A stretch of 64,000 nucleotides of DNA from Streptomyces netropsis (GCF_014203545.1 NZ_JACHJG010000002.1:124001-188000), one strand, 5' to 3'; positions 1-9,424 are shown, counted from the stretch's first letter. Made by a program: numbers and translations. Notes: generated by a model not told the origin, from the sequence alone.

Positions 1-1966
1 CCAGGGGCCGGGCGGGGCCGGACAGTTCCTGGGCCAGGCGGGCGAGCGCGGCGTCGATGTCGGATCCACGCGTGTGGATGAGCCCGTTGGTGTAGAGGGC
101 GAGGACGCTGTCCTCCGGCAGTTCGAGTTCCGTGCCCTCGAACGGCAGGCCGCCCAGCCCGAGGGGCGGCCCGGCGGGGAGGTCGGGGAAGCTCACCCGC
201 CCCTCCGGAGTGACGAGTGCGGGTGGCGGGTGACCGGCCCGCGCCAGGGAGCAGCGCCCGGACACCGGGTCGTACACGGCGTACAGACAGCTGGCCCCGG
301 TCGCCTGGTCGTTGGGGAAGTCCCGGCTGTTGACCTCCTGTTCGGCGGCCAGTCGGTGCACGAGGTCGTCCAGGTGGGAGAGGACCTCCTCGGGGTCGAG
401 GTCGAGTTCGGCCAGGGTGTGGACGGCGGTGCGCAGGCGGCCCATGGTGGCCGCCGCGTCGAGGCCGTGCCCGATGACGTCCCCGACGACGAGGGCGACA
501 CGGGCCCCGGAGAGCGGGATGACATCGAACCAGTCCCCGCCGACGCCTTCCACGGCGCCCGCGGGGATGTACTGGTGCGCCACGTCGACGGCCGACAGTT
601 CGGGCAGTTCTCCCGGGAGCAGGCGGCATTGCAGGGACAGTGCGGCCTGGTGCTGCTGGGTGTAGCGGCGGGCGTTGTCGATGCAGACGGCGGCGCGGGC
701 GGCGAACTCGTCGGCGAGGGTGAGGTCGTCGCTCTCGAACGGCTCGGGGGTGCGGGCCCGCCACAGGGTCACGAACCCGAGGACGAGGCCCCGGGCGGCC
801 AAGGGCACCATCATGACCGAGTGGACGCCGAGGGCCGCGGCGCGCGCGGCGCGTTCCTGGGCCACGGCGGACATGCCGAGGGAGCCCTCCACGTGGGCCA
901 CCAGGACGGGGCGTTTCTCGGCCAGACACGTGCCCTGTGGCGTGTCCGGTGCGAAGTGGATGAGATCGCCCACCGGATGCAGGACGCCCTTCGCGCCGGC
1001 GACGACGGACTTGGCGGCTTCCCTGCGGACCGGCCCGAAGCCGTCCTGGGACGGTTCCTCGCCGCGGCTGACGGGTTCGAGGAGATCGACGGTGGCGCAG
1101 TCGGCCAGTTCGGGGACGAGGACCTCGACCAGCTCGCGGGCGGTCGTGCCCACGTCCAAGGTGGTGCCGATACGGGCGCCGGCTTCGTTGATCAGGGCGA
1201 GCCGGAGCCTGGCGCGGTGGCGTTCGGTGACGTCTTCCACCAGTTGGGTGACGCCGAGGACCTCTCCCGTGGAATCCTCCAGCCGGAACGCCGAAACGGA
1301 GACGAACCGCTCCCGGCGCGGGTCGGTGCGCAGTCGGCAGGACTGCTCGGTGAAGATCATCGGGTGGCCGGTCTCCAGGACCTGCCGTAGCCGGGAGTCG
1401 ATCGTCTCCGCGTCCTCGTCCACCAGGAAGTCGCCGATGCGGTGTCCCCGGGCCTCCTCGGGCGCGATGCCGCCGATACCGGCTATGGCCCGGTTGACCC
1501 GCAGGACCCGCAGGTCCGGGGCGTGGACGGCGAGCCCGATGGGGGACCGCCGGAAGAGCGCCTCCAGGACCGAACGGTCGGTTTCCCACTGGGCCACGTC
1601 CTCGGCGGGCGCGCCGACCAGGAACCACTCGGCGAACGGCTCCTCCCGGGTGACACAGCGGGCCCGGACCCCCATCCGCACCCGGTGACCGTCGCGGTGG
1701 ACCACGGGCACGACGCCGAACCAGCCACGGGTCCGCAGACACGCCGCGGCCGCCTCCGTGACCCGGCCCCGGTCGCCGGGATCCACCAGCGCCTCGATCG
1801 CGGGGCGGCCCAGCACCTCCTCGGCCCGGTGGCCCAGCAGCACCTCGGCACGCTGTCCCCAGCCCACGAGCGTTCCCCGGTGGTCCACCACCGCGGAGGC
1901 CGCGTGGTCGATCGAGAACGGGTCCTCCGGGCTCTCCCTGAACAGCCTCATCGGTTCGCCCGTCAC
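1..1966 (-). CDS. PAS/GAF-domain SpoIIE-family protein phosphatase (3' end cut by window edge)
   Basis: A GTG start at 1966 is preceded by AAGGAGG five bases upstream; the frame stays open to position 1, so 655 residues are visible and the C-terminus is missing. Domains in order: PAS (about 15-110), a second PAS (about 135-255), a GAF-like segment (about 265-420), then a PP2C/SpoIIE phosphatase domain with GGDWFDV and GDVIGHG, the metal-binding Asp motifs. Family knowledge: such proteins dephosphorylate anti-anti-sigma factors in response to a ligand or redox signal sensed by PAS/GAF. Many Streptomyces members end in an anti-sigma-type ATPase domain, which cannot be checked here. It is transcribed away from the rest of the window. 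Confident in family; signal and partner unknown. Confidence 0.9.
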   Translation of the reverse strand, partial: MTGEPMRLFRESPEDPFSIDHAASAVVDHRGTLVGWGQRAEVLLGHRAEEVLGRPAIEALVDPGDRGRVTEAAAACLRTRGWFGVVPVVHRDGHRVRMGVRARCVTREEPFAEWFLVGAPAEDVAQWETDRSVLEALFRRSPIGLAVHAPDLRVLRVNRAIAGIGGIAPEEARGHRIGDFLVDEDAETIDSRLRQVLETGHPMIFTEQSCRLRTDPRRERFVSVSAFRLEDSTGEVLGVTQLVEDVTERHRARLRLALINEAGARIGTTLDVGTTARELVEVLVPELADCATVDLLEPVSRGEEPSQDGFGPVRREAAKSVVAGAKGVLHPVGDLIHFAPDTPQGTCLAEKRPVLVAHVEGSLGMSAVAQERAARAAALGVHSVMMVPLAARGLVLGFVTLWRARTPEPFESDDLTLADEFAARAAVCIDNARRYTQQHQAALSLQCRLLPGELPELSAVDVAHQYIPAGAVEGVGGDWFDVIPLSGARVALVVGDVIGHGLDAAATMGRLRTAVHTLAELDLDPEEVLSHLDDLVHRLAAEQEVNSRDFPNDQATGASCLYAVYDPVSGRCSLARAGHPPPALVTPEGRVSFPDLPAGPPLGLGGLPFEGTELELPEDSVLALYTNGLIHTRGSDIDAALARLAQELSGPARPL

Positions 1967-2121
1967 ACCGCCCTCCTTCCGTGGCCCCGGCTCCAGCCGG
2001 TTGTGCTTCTCTTCCACAGTGACGGGTGTCCGAGCTCGGCGCTTCTCACGTACCGCCCGGCGAGAAGCCCGACCCGCCCGGGAACCAGGCGGACGTGCCG
2101 CCGGGTCCGCCGGGGAGTGGC

Positions 2122-2352
2122 TCAGGCGGCGTGCCGGCCCCGGCCCTCCCCGGTGCGGCGGTCATTTCGTGCACCTTCGGGCAGCGGCGCGGGCGGCACG
2201 TGGGCGGGGACGTCGGGCACGGCCCGCAGATGGCGCCCGGGCGCCGCGTGGGGCGGCGGCGCGGGCCCGCGCAGCAGGCGCTCCTCGTAGCGCCCGAGGG
2301 CGATGACCCCGCAGAGCAGGAGCGGGGGAAGGAGGAGGGCGACCGCGACCAT
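2122..2352 (-). CDS. Small single-pass membrane protein, unknown function
   Basis: A 76-residue protein starting MVAVALLLPP. The ATG at 2352 has a GGAG ribosome-binding site six bases upstream. One hydrophobic N-terminal helix (about residues 2-20) is followed by a basic, proline- and arginine-rich cytoplasmic tail. It has the look of the short membrane proteins common between genes in Streptomyces; no conserved domain is recognisable. It is divergent from the secreted-protein gene at 2665 and lies 155 bases upstream of the phosphatase start on the same strand. Translation is supported by the ribosome-binding site and hydrophobic profile only. Confidence 0.6.
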   Translation of the reverse strand: MVAVALLLPPLLLCGVIALGRYEERLLRGPAPPPHAAPGRHLRAVPDVPAHVPPAPLPEGARNDRRTGEGRGRHAA

Positions 2353-2664
2353 GTGGGGCTCCTTCTGAGAGTTCTCGGAGGATGAGCCTTCTGTGCGCCT
2401 TACCGCGCACGCCCGCCGGAAACCCACCAGCTCCCACCACCCTGTGCGCCGGAGGCGCCCCCCAACCGCCGTTCGAGGCCGCCCGGCGGGCCGTGCGACC
2501 ACCCCTGGACGCATATATCTGCTCACGGGTGGGCTCGGCGAAAGCGCTCGGCGTTTCAAACGCCAGGGCGCGTGGAACGACGAGTAACTGATCAGGACCG
2601 TCGTGGACGCGGGTGCGCGATCGGTGCCCGTATCGCCCTCTCGCTCCGCAAAGGAGAAAAGCCT
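2353..2664. promoter_or_regulatory. Divergent intergenic region with a 15-bp palindrome
   Basis: This gap separates two divergently transcribed genes. It contains a perfect palindrome GGCGTTT-C-AAACGCC at 2550-2564, about 100 bases upstream of the 2665 start, which could be an operator. An AT-rich patch (CATATATCT, near 2512) may be part of a promoter. An AAGGAG site at 2651 serves the 2665 gene. No gene is visible. Confidence 0.3.
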
Positions 2665-2997
2665 GTGCGCCTGATGATCCGCGCCCTCGGCACGCTGATC
2701 GCCGCCGGGGTGCTCACCGTTTCCCTTCCGCTCGGCTCCCGGGCCGCTACCGGTCAATTCACCTATCACCGGTTCGACGGCACGAACGACACCCTGAAGA
2801 CGATCGAGAACCCGAAGGACGGCGTCTGCTTCACGGTGTTCCGCTCCCGGGTCCCCGTGGCGAACAAGACCGGCAGCCACGCCCGCCTCCTGAACGGCCG
2901 GGCCTGTCAAGGGGACGAGGTGGAGAAGGTCGCACCGGGAGAGACCCTGGGGAAGAGCGACTACGAATTCAGCAGCGTGCTCTTCAGCCGTGAATAG
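2665..2997 (+). CDS. Small secreted protein, unknown function
   Basis: A 110-residue product starting VRLMIRALG. The GTG at 2665 is chosen because AAGGAG lies at the right distance upstream, while in-frame starts further upstream have no such site. A Sec signal peptide (hydrophobic core around LIAAGVLTVSLPLG) is followed by a likely cleavage near SRA-AT. The mature part of about 80 residues has two cysteines (in GVCFTVF and RACQGD) that could form a disulfide. It heads a run of secreted-protein genes on the same strand (3103, 4256). No catalytic motif is seen and no function is assigned. Confidence 0.7.
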   Translation: MRLMIRALGTLIAAGVLTVSLPLGSRAATGQFTYHRFDGTNDTLKTIENPKDGVCFTVFRSRVPVANKTGSHARLLNGRACQGDEVEKVAPGETLGKSDYEFSSVLFSRE

Positions 2998-3102
2998 GTG
3001 TGAGCAGACGCCCTTCCCGAACGGCGGAAATGCCCAAGGTGTCCGTTCGCCGGTTCCGGACCCCCAGTTGATGATGAAGGTCATCTAGGGAAAGGAGATC
3101 TC

Positions 3103-4047
3103 GTGTCGGAACGGCAGAGGAAGGGCCGGGTCGCGGCGATCCTCGGAGGGGCGCTGACGCTCACACTTCCGCTCGCGGCGCAGATGGCCCACGCGGACCA
3201 GAAAGTGCTCGTCACGGTGGCCAACGGCTACTTCACCCAGCCGGAACTCGACGGAGCGCGCTGGGACGGTGCCACACCCGCCCATTGGGAGGGGGACGGG
3301 CGTACGGTGTCGCGGGAGGCGGCCCAGCACCCCGGCGAGATCCAGGCCGCCACGCTCGGAGCGCTCTCCACCACCCTGCGGGACGTGAAGGCGGGCGCCA
3401 GGATGACCGTTCTGTACGAGGTCAGCCCGACGACCCGCCCCGGCTGTTCAGCCGACGCCCGGGAATTCACCATCGGTGTGGGCAGCCTGAAGGCGGACCG
3501 CACCACGGAGCGGGCGCCCGGTGACCGGAAGCCGAACTGGAAGGAACAGAGCTTCCCTTTCACCGCGAAGGAGAACGCCCCGACCGTCACTTTCGCCGGG
3601 AAGGGCGACGCCGCCTGCGGCCCGATGCTGGCCAACGTCCGTGCGTACCGGGACGATCCGCCGGGGGACGCCGACCCCTGTGCGGGCGACAAGCCCGGCA
3701 CCGCGTGCGGCGGGGCGCGGGAGAAGGACCCCTGTAAGACGTCCGAGGGATCGGAGAAGCCACAGGCGTGCGGTGGTGTCACGGACAACCAGTCCGAGAT
3801 GCAGCGTTGCAAGCCCAAGATCACCACGGACAATTCCTGCCTCGACGAGGTGGCGACCGACGGAAGGCGCGAGAAGGACCTCATCAACGGCCAGGAGACC
3901 AAGATCGGGAAATTCAACGACCGGAAACGGGAATCCGACCCGGCCCGGGCGGTCGACGATGCCTGCTCCACGCCGCTGTCCGGTCTGCCGCCGTTCAAGA
4001 AGGACCACTACGTCTTTCTTCCGACGGGATGCGAGCCGAGCCCGTAG
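3103..4047 (+). CDS. Secreted cysteine-rich protein, paralogue of the neighbour at 4256
   Basis: A 314-residue protein from a GTG start with AAAGGAG upstream. The signal peptide ends near AHA-DQ (about residue 31). The mature N-terminal domain (about 32-185) begins VTVANGYFTQPELDG and ends with CGPMLANVRA. The 4256 product carries the equivalents VDVLNGTFARP and CGPMLANVRA, so the two are tandem paralogues over this domain. The C-terminal third is different: a charged, Cys-rich stretch with repeated DPC and ACGG motifs. The overall look is a beta-rich exported domain plus a disulfide-rich tail. Function unknown; a carbohydrate- or surface-binding role would be a guess. Confidence 0.75.
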   Translation: MSERQRKGRVAAILGGALTLTLPLAAQMAHADQKVLVTVANGYFTQPELDGARWDGATPAHWEGDGRTVSREAAQHPGEIQAATLGALSTTLRDVKAGARMTVLYEVSPTTRPGCSADAREFTIGVGSLKADRTTERAPGDRKPNWKEQSFPFTAKENAPTVTFAGKGDAACGPMLANVRAYRDDPPGDADPCAGDKPGTACGGAREKDPCKTSEGSEKPQACGGVTDNQSEMQRCKPKITTDNSCLDEVATDGRREKDLINGQETKIGKFNDRKRESDPARAVDDACSTPLSGLPPFKKDHYVFLPTGCEPSP

Positions 4048-4204
4048 GCCTCACCGGGCCCGGGAAGCCGGAGGAACACATCATCCGACCGGAGTCTCCT
4101 GGGTATGAAGATCTTACTTTCCGTCGTGTCCTTCCTTCGGTTCCGTGCGTGCGGATCATGATGGACGGGTCATGAAAGTCGGTGCCCAGCACCTCAAATA
4201 GCCC

Positions 4205-4231
4205 GACGCGTACCGGATTCCGGTACGCGTC
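4205..4231 (+). terminator. 12-bp perfect hairpin followed by a short T-run
   Basis: Arms GACGCGTACCGG and CCGGTACGCGTC are separated by ATT; TTTT follows at 4237-4240. The hairpin sits 25 bases before the 4256 start. It may end transcription of the 3103 gene or attenuate read-through into 4256. Confidence 0.6.
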
Positions 4232-4255
4232 CGTGCTTTTCGGAAAGGAGACGCC

Positions 4256-5599
4256 GTGACCGGACGGTGTGCAAGGAACCGTGTGATGACCCTCCTCGGC
4301 GGGACGTTGGCGCTCACCCTTCCGCTGGCGGCGCAGCCGGCGTACGCGGACCTCGAAGTGCCGGTGGACGTGCTGAACGGGACCTTCGCGCGACCGAAGG
4401 TCGATGACCGGCCGGGTGAGATGAAATGGGACGGCGAGACGCCGTTCGGCTGGGACGGCGGGGAACCGAAGGAGACCGGAGGTTCCGGCGTCGACGGGGG
4501 AGGGACGGTCTCCCCGGCGGCCGCCGGCCGGCAGGACGGGCGTCAGGCCGCCAATCTGCACCGAGGGCGTGAGGTACGAAGTATCTCGACGCGCCTGTGG
4601 GACGTCCGCAAGGGGGCGCAGGTGCAGATCGCATGGGAGGACAGTCCCAGTACCTACTACAAGAGGGACGGATGGTCCAGCGAGAGATGTGCCGAGAACC
4701 AGGCCGGCAGGGAGCAGACCTATGAATTCTCCTGGGGTGCGCGGAGCGATCAGAAACAGACGTTCAGCACCAAGGAATTGCCGGGATTGGGGGAGGCGAA
4801 CTGGGATTCCGGAAAGCGCTCCAGGACGTTCACGGCCACGGAGGACCAGCAGCGCATCACGTTCACCTCCACCACCGAGGACTCGGACAATTACTTCTGC
4901 GGGCCCATGCTGGCCAATGTGCGCGCCTCACAGGATCCCGCCTCCTACGACGCCGGCGTGTCCAAGACCGCGCTGCCGCCGGCCAAGGCGTACAAGGGCA
5001 ACAACCGGGAGAGGGACCTCGCCAGCGCGGTGTCGACCTGTACGGAGGGCGCCAGGAAGTGCACCTTCGAGGTGTACCCGTGGTCCGCGCATCCCTACTT
5101 CGACGTGGCACGGACCATCGACGAGGCGGCCGTCAACTGCACGAGGAACGCGATCACGGACCGCCGGGACATCGTGCTCAAGGCGAGCGAGTACAACAGC
5201 CTCGGGCAGAACAAGCCGGTGGGCTACCACCTCGTGAAGGACTACAAAGACATGCTGCCCCTGGTCGCGACGGGGTTCGAGGAGTACTCCACGTACCCGT
5301 ATTCCTGGGGCAACGAGGAGCGGAAGCGGCAGATCACCCTGTCCATCCAGCCCGGTGAGGTGACCTGGCTCGAACTACAGGCCGCCCGGGAGAGATTCGA
5401 GGGCGCGTTCACGGAAATCGTCGACACCACGTCGAACAGCAACGTGGAGCGGGACCGGAAGCGTCTGTTCGCCACCTTCGACGGCCCGTCGACGGGCCGG
5501 CCCGACCGGCTGTACCAGCGCTCCGGGCCGTTGAACCCCGTCGAGCTGCTGAAGTGCGACAAGACGCGTCCTACGGCGATCACGCCCGACAACCGCTGA
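4256..5599 (+). CDS. Secreted two-domain protein, unknown function
   Basis: A 447-residue protein with a GTG start preceded by AAAGGAG. The signal peptide ends near AYA-DL. Residues about 32-225 match the N-terminal domain of the 3103 product, including CGPMLANVRA. From about residue 240 a second domain begins (PPAKAYKGN, then AVNCTRNAITDRR). Its spacing of Cys, NCT and DR resembles the start of the mature 5653-6708 protein (PVARAYQGT, then AVINCTNSDILIDR). The protein therefore joins two domains that also occur separately in its neighbours. The rest is beta-rich and ends with one Cys (ELLKCDK). No enzyme motif was found. Confidence 0.75.
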   Translation: MTGRCARNRVMTLLGGTLALTLPLAAQPAYADLEVPVDVLNGTFARPKVDDRPGEMKWDGETPFGWDGGEPKETGGSGVDGGGTVSPAAAGRQDGRQAANLHRGREVRSISTRLWDVRKGAQVQIAWEDSPSTYYKRDGWSSERCAENQAGREQTYEFSWGARSDQKQTFSTKELPGLGEANWDSGKRSRTFTATEDQQRITFTSTTEDSDNYFCGPMLANVRASQDPASYDAGVSKTALPPAKAYKGNNRERDLASAVSTCTEGARKCTFEVYPWSAHPYFDVARTIDEAAVNCTRNAITDRRDIVLKASEYNSLGQNKPVGYHLVKDYKDMLPLVATGFEEYSTYPYSWGNEERKRQITLSIQPGEVTWLELQAARERFEGAFTEIVDTTSNSNVERDRKRLFATFDGPSTGRPDRLYQRSGPLNPVELLKCDKTRPTAITPDNR

Positions 5600-5619
5600 T
5601 CAGGCGGCACGACCACCCG

Positions 5620-5639
5620 GCCGCCCGTACCCGGGCGGC
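5620..5639. terminator. Bidirectional terminator between convergent genes
   Basis: Arms GCCGCCCG and CGGGCGGC with a TACC loop lie between the stop codons of two convergent genes (5599 and 5653). There is no strong T-run on either side. Confidence 0.6.
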
Positions 5640-5652
5640 GGGGCAGGGTCGT

Positions 5653-6708
5653 TCAGTGTGCGGTCACCTTCCTGCTGATCGCCGGTACCACCACCGTGGA
5701 CGTGGGCTTCACCCAGGGAGGCGGCGCGGCGATCTCGTACAGTCCCGCGGTCTCCGTGGGCTTCGCGCCCACCGGCCCGGCGTGTGCCGCTGCCCGGCCC
5801 TTCGGGCGCAGGGTCAGGCATTTGTTGGGCATGGTGAAGGACTGTGCGTTGAGGAGGCTGGAGTTGACGGTCGAGGGGCTGTCGACGGTGACGTCCTTGA
5901 CGTTCATTTTCTTCTTGTCCGCGCTGAGGACGCCCTGCACCCGGACCATCGCGTTCTGCACGCCGAAGACCACGATGTCACCGGACTTGACGGTCATCTG
6001 GTGGCGGGTGGTCTCGGTCTGCTTCGCGGTCCAGCTGTGGCTGAACGTCGCCTTGAACGCCAGCTGGAAGGCGGCTTTGGCGCCGAGGGCGACATTGTTC
6101 ATCGTGCCGATCTTGGCGGTGTCCTTCGTGCCGATGTGGTTGCTGTCCTTCGTGCCGGTCTTGGTGACGTCCTCCGTCGTCGGGCCCTCGTTCTTGTTCG
6201 CGCCCCATTGGGAGTGGCTCTGGTCGGAGGTCTGGTCCTTGGTGGAGTCGGTGCTCACTTCCTTGGTGGCGTCGAAGGTGATCTGCCCGGTCGTGCTGAT
6301 GGTGCCCTCGGCGGTGGTGGACCCCGAGATCTCACCGCCGACGTTGTCCGTGCTGCTCGTCTCGAATGCGAGCGTCCGGTCGATGAGGATGTCGGAGTTC
6401 GTGCAGTTGATGACCGCGTTGCCCACCGAGGACACGGCGGTGAGGTACTCGCGGTTGTCCTCCTGCTGGAGCTGGAATCTGCAGCCGGCCAGCGCACAGG
6501 CCCGGGTGACTTCGCGAGGGGACTCCAGCGGTGTCGTCCCCTGATAGGCCCGCGCCACGGGCATGGGAGGCACCCCGGTGTCCGGATCGGCACCGGCCGG
6601 GGGAGCGACGGCGGTGAGGGCCGCGGCCGAGACCACGGGAATCAGCACGGCGCGCCGTGTCCGTGCTCTGCGGGGCGACGACGCGCGCGCACGTGGGTGG
6701 TGGGGCAA
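5653..6708 (-). CDS. Secreted Ser/Thr-rich beta protein, possible ETX/MTX2-like fold
   Basis: I prefer the TTG start at 6708 because AGGAG lies seven bases upstream; an in-frame ATG at 6762 is the alternative and would add 18 residues. The protein of about 351 residues has an Arg-rich N-region and a signal peptide ending near AGA-DP. The first mature segment (PVARAYQGT, AVINCTNSD) resembles the second domain of the 4256 product. The central part is alternating Ser/Thr/Lys sequence (TGQITFDATKEVST, TKTGTKDSNHIGTKD), followed by VKSGDIVVFGVQ. Long amphipathic Ser/Thr strands of this kind are typical of the membrane-inserting region of aerolysin/ETX-MTX2 pore formers; that link is inference from composition only. 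Confidence 0.7.
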   Translation of the reverse strand: MPHHPRARASSPRRARTRRAVLIPVVSAAALTAVAPPAGADPDTGVPPMPVARAYQGTTPLESPREVTRACALAGCRFQLQQEDNREYLTAVSSVGNAVINCTNSDILIDRTLAFETSSTDNVGGEISGSTTAEGTISTTGQITFDATKEVSTDSTKDQTSDQSHSQWGANKNEGPTTEDVTKTGTKDSNHIGTKDTAKIGTMNNVALGAKAAFQLAFKATFSHSWTAKQTETTRHQMTVKSGDIVVFGVQNAMVRVQGVLSADKKKMNVKDVTVDSPSTVNSSLLNAQSFTMPNKCLTLRPKGRAAAHAGPVGAKPTETAGLYEIAAPPPWVKPTSTVVVPAISRKVTAH

Positions 6709-6846
6709 GGGAACACTCCTGTCGGCCTGTCGCACACCGTCTCCGAATCCCCTTTTCATCATCTTCCGGGCGGGGACAACAGGCGAACGGGGCCGGGGAA
6801 ACCTCCGCCATTAGGTGACAACCCGACAGCAAAGGCCAGCACCCCG

Positions 6847-8757
6847 TCAGGGAGCGTCGGGTGCGAGGACCGTCGCCAGAAGCGGCACGGGGGCGAGACC
6901 GCCGACCGCCGCGGCGCCGTCGGCGTAATGCCCGGGCACGGCGGACGGCAGCGCCCGGAGCGGGAGGGTGCACACCAGGCCCCCGCAGTCGGCGCTGACG
7001 GTGTTGATGTGCGGGTTGGCGAGCACCACGAGTGTCCTGCCGCTGTTCTCCAGGCGGTACGCCACCCGCTTGGGCCGTGCGCCGTGCGGGGCGTGGGGGT
7101 AACGGAAGAGCGGGCGCCCCTCGAAGACGAATCCGGTGGGAGCGGTGAAGCGCTGGGGAATCCGCCCGGGGTTCACCGGCCGGCCGGCAGGAGCGGTGTA
7201 CAGCACATTGAGCGCCGCGGACGCGTCGGGTGCCACCTGTGGCACGTTCTCCTGAAGGACGGTGAACGCGTGCTCGTCGGTGACGGGGAGCGGCGCGGCC
7301 ACCACCACGGACAGGGCGTGGACACTCTCGCGTGTCGTCGGTCCACTGCCGTGGCGGATGGTCAGGGCGGCCTCGTAGCGGCCGGGCGGGGTGTCCTCGA
7401 CCGCCCTGACCTGGAAGACGCCGTCCAGGGAACCGCCCGTCGCCGACGTCGGGTGCCCGCCCGGGTAGGTGCGCCGGACCGGGCCCCGGATCGCGTCCGC
7501 CGCGGTGACGAGCCCTTCCGGGAGGACGAGCTCCACCGTGACGTCCGCCCCGTCGAGGGGCGACGGGGCGTGGGCCCTGATCCTGGCCCCCAGCCCGAAC
7601 TCGTGACCGCGTTGGACCGTGGCCGGGGCGACCGGTTCCACGGACACCCCGCCCGGGCCCCCGAGGGGCGAGGAGGGCACGGCGGCCCCCGCCGCCCCGG
7701 TGACGGTGGTGACCTTGCGGAGCCGGTGGCTGTCGCATTCGGCGACGATGAGATCGCCCCGGGCGTCCACGGCCAGCGCGCGCGGGAAGTACAGCTCGGC
7801 GCCCAGGGCCGGGGCGCCGTCCTCGTCGTGGTCGGGGTCGGCGCCGCCCGCCACGGTCGTGATGCCGCCGGTGGGGGTGAGGAGCCGGACGCGCTGGTTC
7901 AAGGAGTCGGCGATGTACAGGTTCCCGGAGTTGTCCAGGTCGACGCCGCGCGGCTGGTGGAGGCGGGTCGCGGTCGCGGGCCCGCCGTCGCCGTCGTAGC
8001 CGGGCCGGCCGGTGCCGGCGACGGTGGTGATGACGCCGTCCGGGGCGACCTTGCGGACCCGGTGGGTCCAGCAGTCGGCGATGTAGAGATGGCCCGTGCC
8101 GTCGACCGCGACGTCGATGGGGTTGCGCAGCGCGCCGGTGGTGGCCGGGACGCCGTCGGCGCCGAATCCGGGCTCGCCGGTGCCCGCCACGGTGGTGATG
8201 ACGCCGTCGGGGCCGATGCGCCGGACCCGGTGGCCCTTCCACTCCGCGACGTACAGGTTTCCCCGGCCGTCGAGGGCCAGTCCGCGGGGCTCGTTGAACA
8301 GTGCCCGTTCGGCCGGGCCGCCGTCGCCGCCGTGGCCGGGCTCGCCGGTACCGGCGACGGTCGTGATGATCCCGTCGGGGGAGACCTTACGGATTCGGTG
8401 ATTCCAGTAGTCCGCGAGATAGAGGTTTCCGTCGTCGTCGAGCACGAGGCCGCCCGGCTCGTTGAGCTGGGCCTCCACGGCCGGGCCGCCGTCGCCGCCG
8501 AAGCCGGGCTTCCCGGTGCCGGCGATCGTGGTGACGAGACCGTCCGGGGAGATCCGACGGATCCGGTGGCCCTTCCACTCCGCCACGTACACGGCACCCG
8601 TGCGGTCCGTCGCCACGGCCCGGGGCTGGTCGAGGCCCGCGTGTGCCGCGGGTCCGCCGTCGCCGCCGGAGCCGGCCACGCCCGTACCCGCGAGGGTGGT
8701 GATGACGCGTTCCGCAGCGGGGGCGGCGTCCTTGCCCGAACCGTTGAGGGCCATCAT
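6847..8757 (-). CDS. NHL-repeat beta-propeller protein
   Basis: A 636-residue product whose ATG is preceded by GGAG at good spacing. Residues about 18-355 are six tandem repeats of 56 residues, each with an AGTG-x-PG-x-GGDGGPA loop, an N/DQPRG-type turn, and a LYIAD/VAEW-HR-IRK strand: the NHL signature of a six-bladed propeller. The remaining 280 residues form a separate domain of Streptomyces type with no recognised motif. No signal peptide is visible, so it may act in the cytoplasm or leave by another route. Propellers of this kind bind proteins, nucleic acids or ligands; the partner here is unknown. It stands alone, with 667 bases upstream to a divergent gene. Confidence 0.85.
   Translation of the reverse strand: MMALNGSGKDAAPAAERVITTLAGTGVAGSGGDGGPAAHAGLDQPRAVATDRTGAVYVAEWKGHRIRRISPDGLVTTIAGTGKPGFGGDGGPAVEAQLNEPGGLVLDDDGNLYLADYWNHRIRKVSPDGIITTVAGTGEPGHGGDGGPAERALFNEPRGLALDGRGNLYVAEWKGHRVRRIGPDGVITTVAGTGEPGFGADGVPATTGALRNPIDVAVDGTGHLYIADCWTHRVRKVAPDGVITTVAGTGRPGYDGDGGPATATRLHQPRGVDLDNSGNLYIADSLNQRVRLLTPTGGITTVAGGADPDHDEDGAPALGAELYFPRALAVDARGDLIVAECDSHRLRKVTTVTGAAGAAVPSSPLGGPGGVSVEPVAPATVQRGHEFGLGARIRAHAPSPLDGADVTVELVLPEGLVTAADAIRGPVRRTYPGGHPTSATGGSLDGVFQVRAVEDTPPGRYEAALTIRHGSGPTTRESVHALSVVVAAPLPVTDEHAFTVLQENVPQVAPDASAALNVLYTAPAGRPVNPGRIPQRFTAPTGFVFEGRPLFRYPHAPHGARPKRVAYRLENSGRTLVVLANPHINTVSADCGGLVCTLPLRALPSAVPGHYADGAAAVGGLAPVPLLATVLAPDAP
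7692..8703 (-). repeat. Six 168-bp coding repeats (NHL blades)
   Basis: The DNA coding for the NHL propeller repeats in 168-bp steps (56 codons). Copies 2-5 are the most alike (AGTGKPG, AGTGEPG twice, AGTGRPG) and the last is degenerate (AGGADPD). The closeness of the inner copies suggests recent internal duplication. Confidence 0.75.
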
Positions 8758-9424
8758 GATCGACTCTCCTCTCCCCTGGGGACGGGTGCTGTCTCACGAG
8801 GCTGTCGGGGGGCGGCGAACACGCCCTCACGGCGCTCCGCGCGTCCGGATCCGGCCGCGGACTCACGGTAGGCACCCTCGGCGGGCGCCGACAGACCGTC
8901 GGCCCGGCCCGTGCCGCATTCGGCCACCGCAGAGGGCGCGCCCCCGCCCGCGCCCCCGATGGCTCCGACGGGGGACCCGCGTGCCGCGGCGCCGCGGCCG
9001 AGCGGCCGGGAACCCTTCGGAACCACCCCAGTAACGTGGCGCATTCGCGCTCCTGACCCGGTCTCTGACGCCCTGTCACCATGTCGGCGGAGGCCCGGCG
9101 CCGTGCACGTCCGACCGCACCGCACCGCACGGCAACACGGCTCCCGCCGGCCCGCGGGCCGCGGGTCATCGTCGACTCCGCGGCCCGCCGGGCCGTACGC
9201 CCGAAAACCACACGGCTGCCGCGGGCGGTGAACGCGGGAAACCGCCGGCAGCGGCCTTCGGTTGCGGCCGTCCCGCCCGATCCGCCCGCGTCGACCCGAC
9301 CCGACCGATCCACCCGGCTCAGCCGGCCGGCACCGGCCCGGGACACGGAGCCGTGGGGGGATCCGCACCCGCATCGCAGCCGCAGCGCGCATCCGAGACC
9401 GCATCCGAGGACGAGGAGCTGACC
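8758..9424. other. Long divergent intergenic region without a convincing gene
   Basis: The 667 bases lie between the NHL gene (minus) and the deacetylase-fold gene (plus). Frames here give only Arg/Pro/Gly-rich translations without domain signals or good ribosome-binding sites. It must hold the promoters of both flanking genes; none was clear enough to place. Confidence 0.4.
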
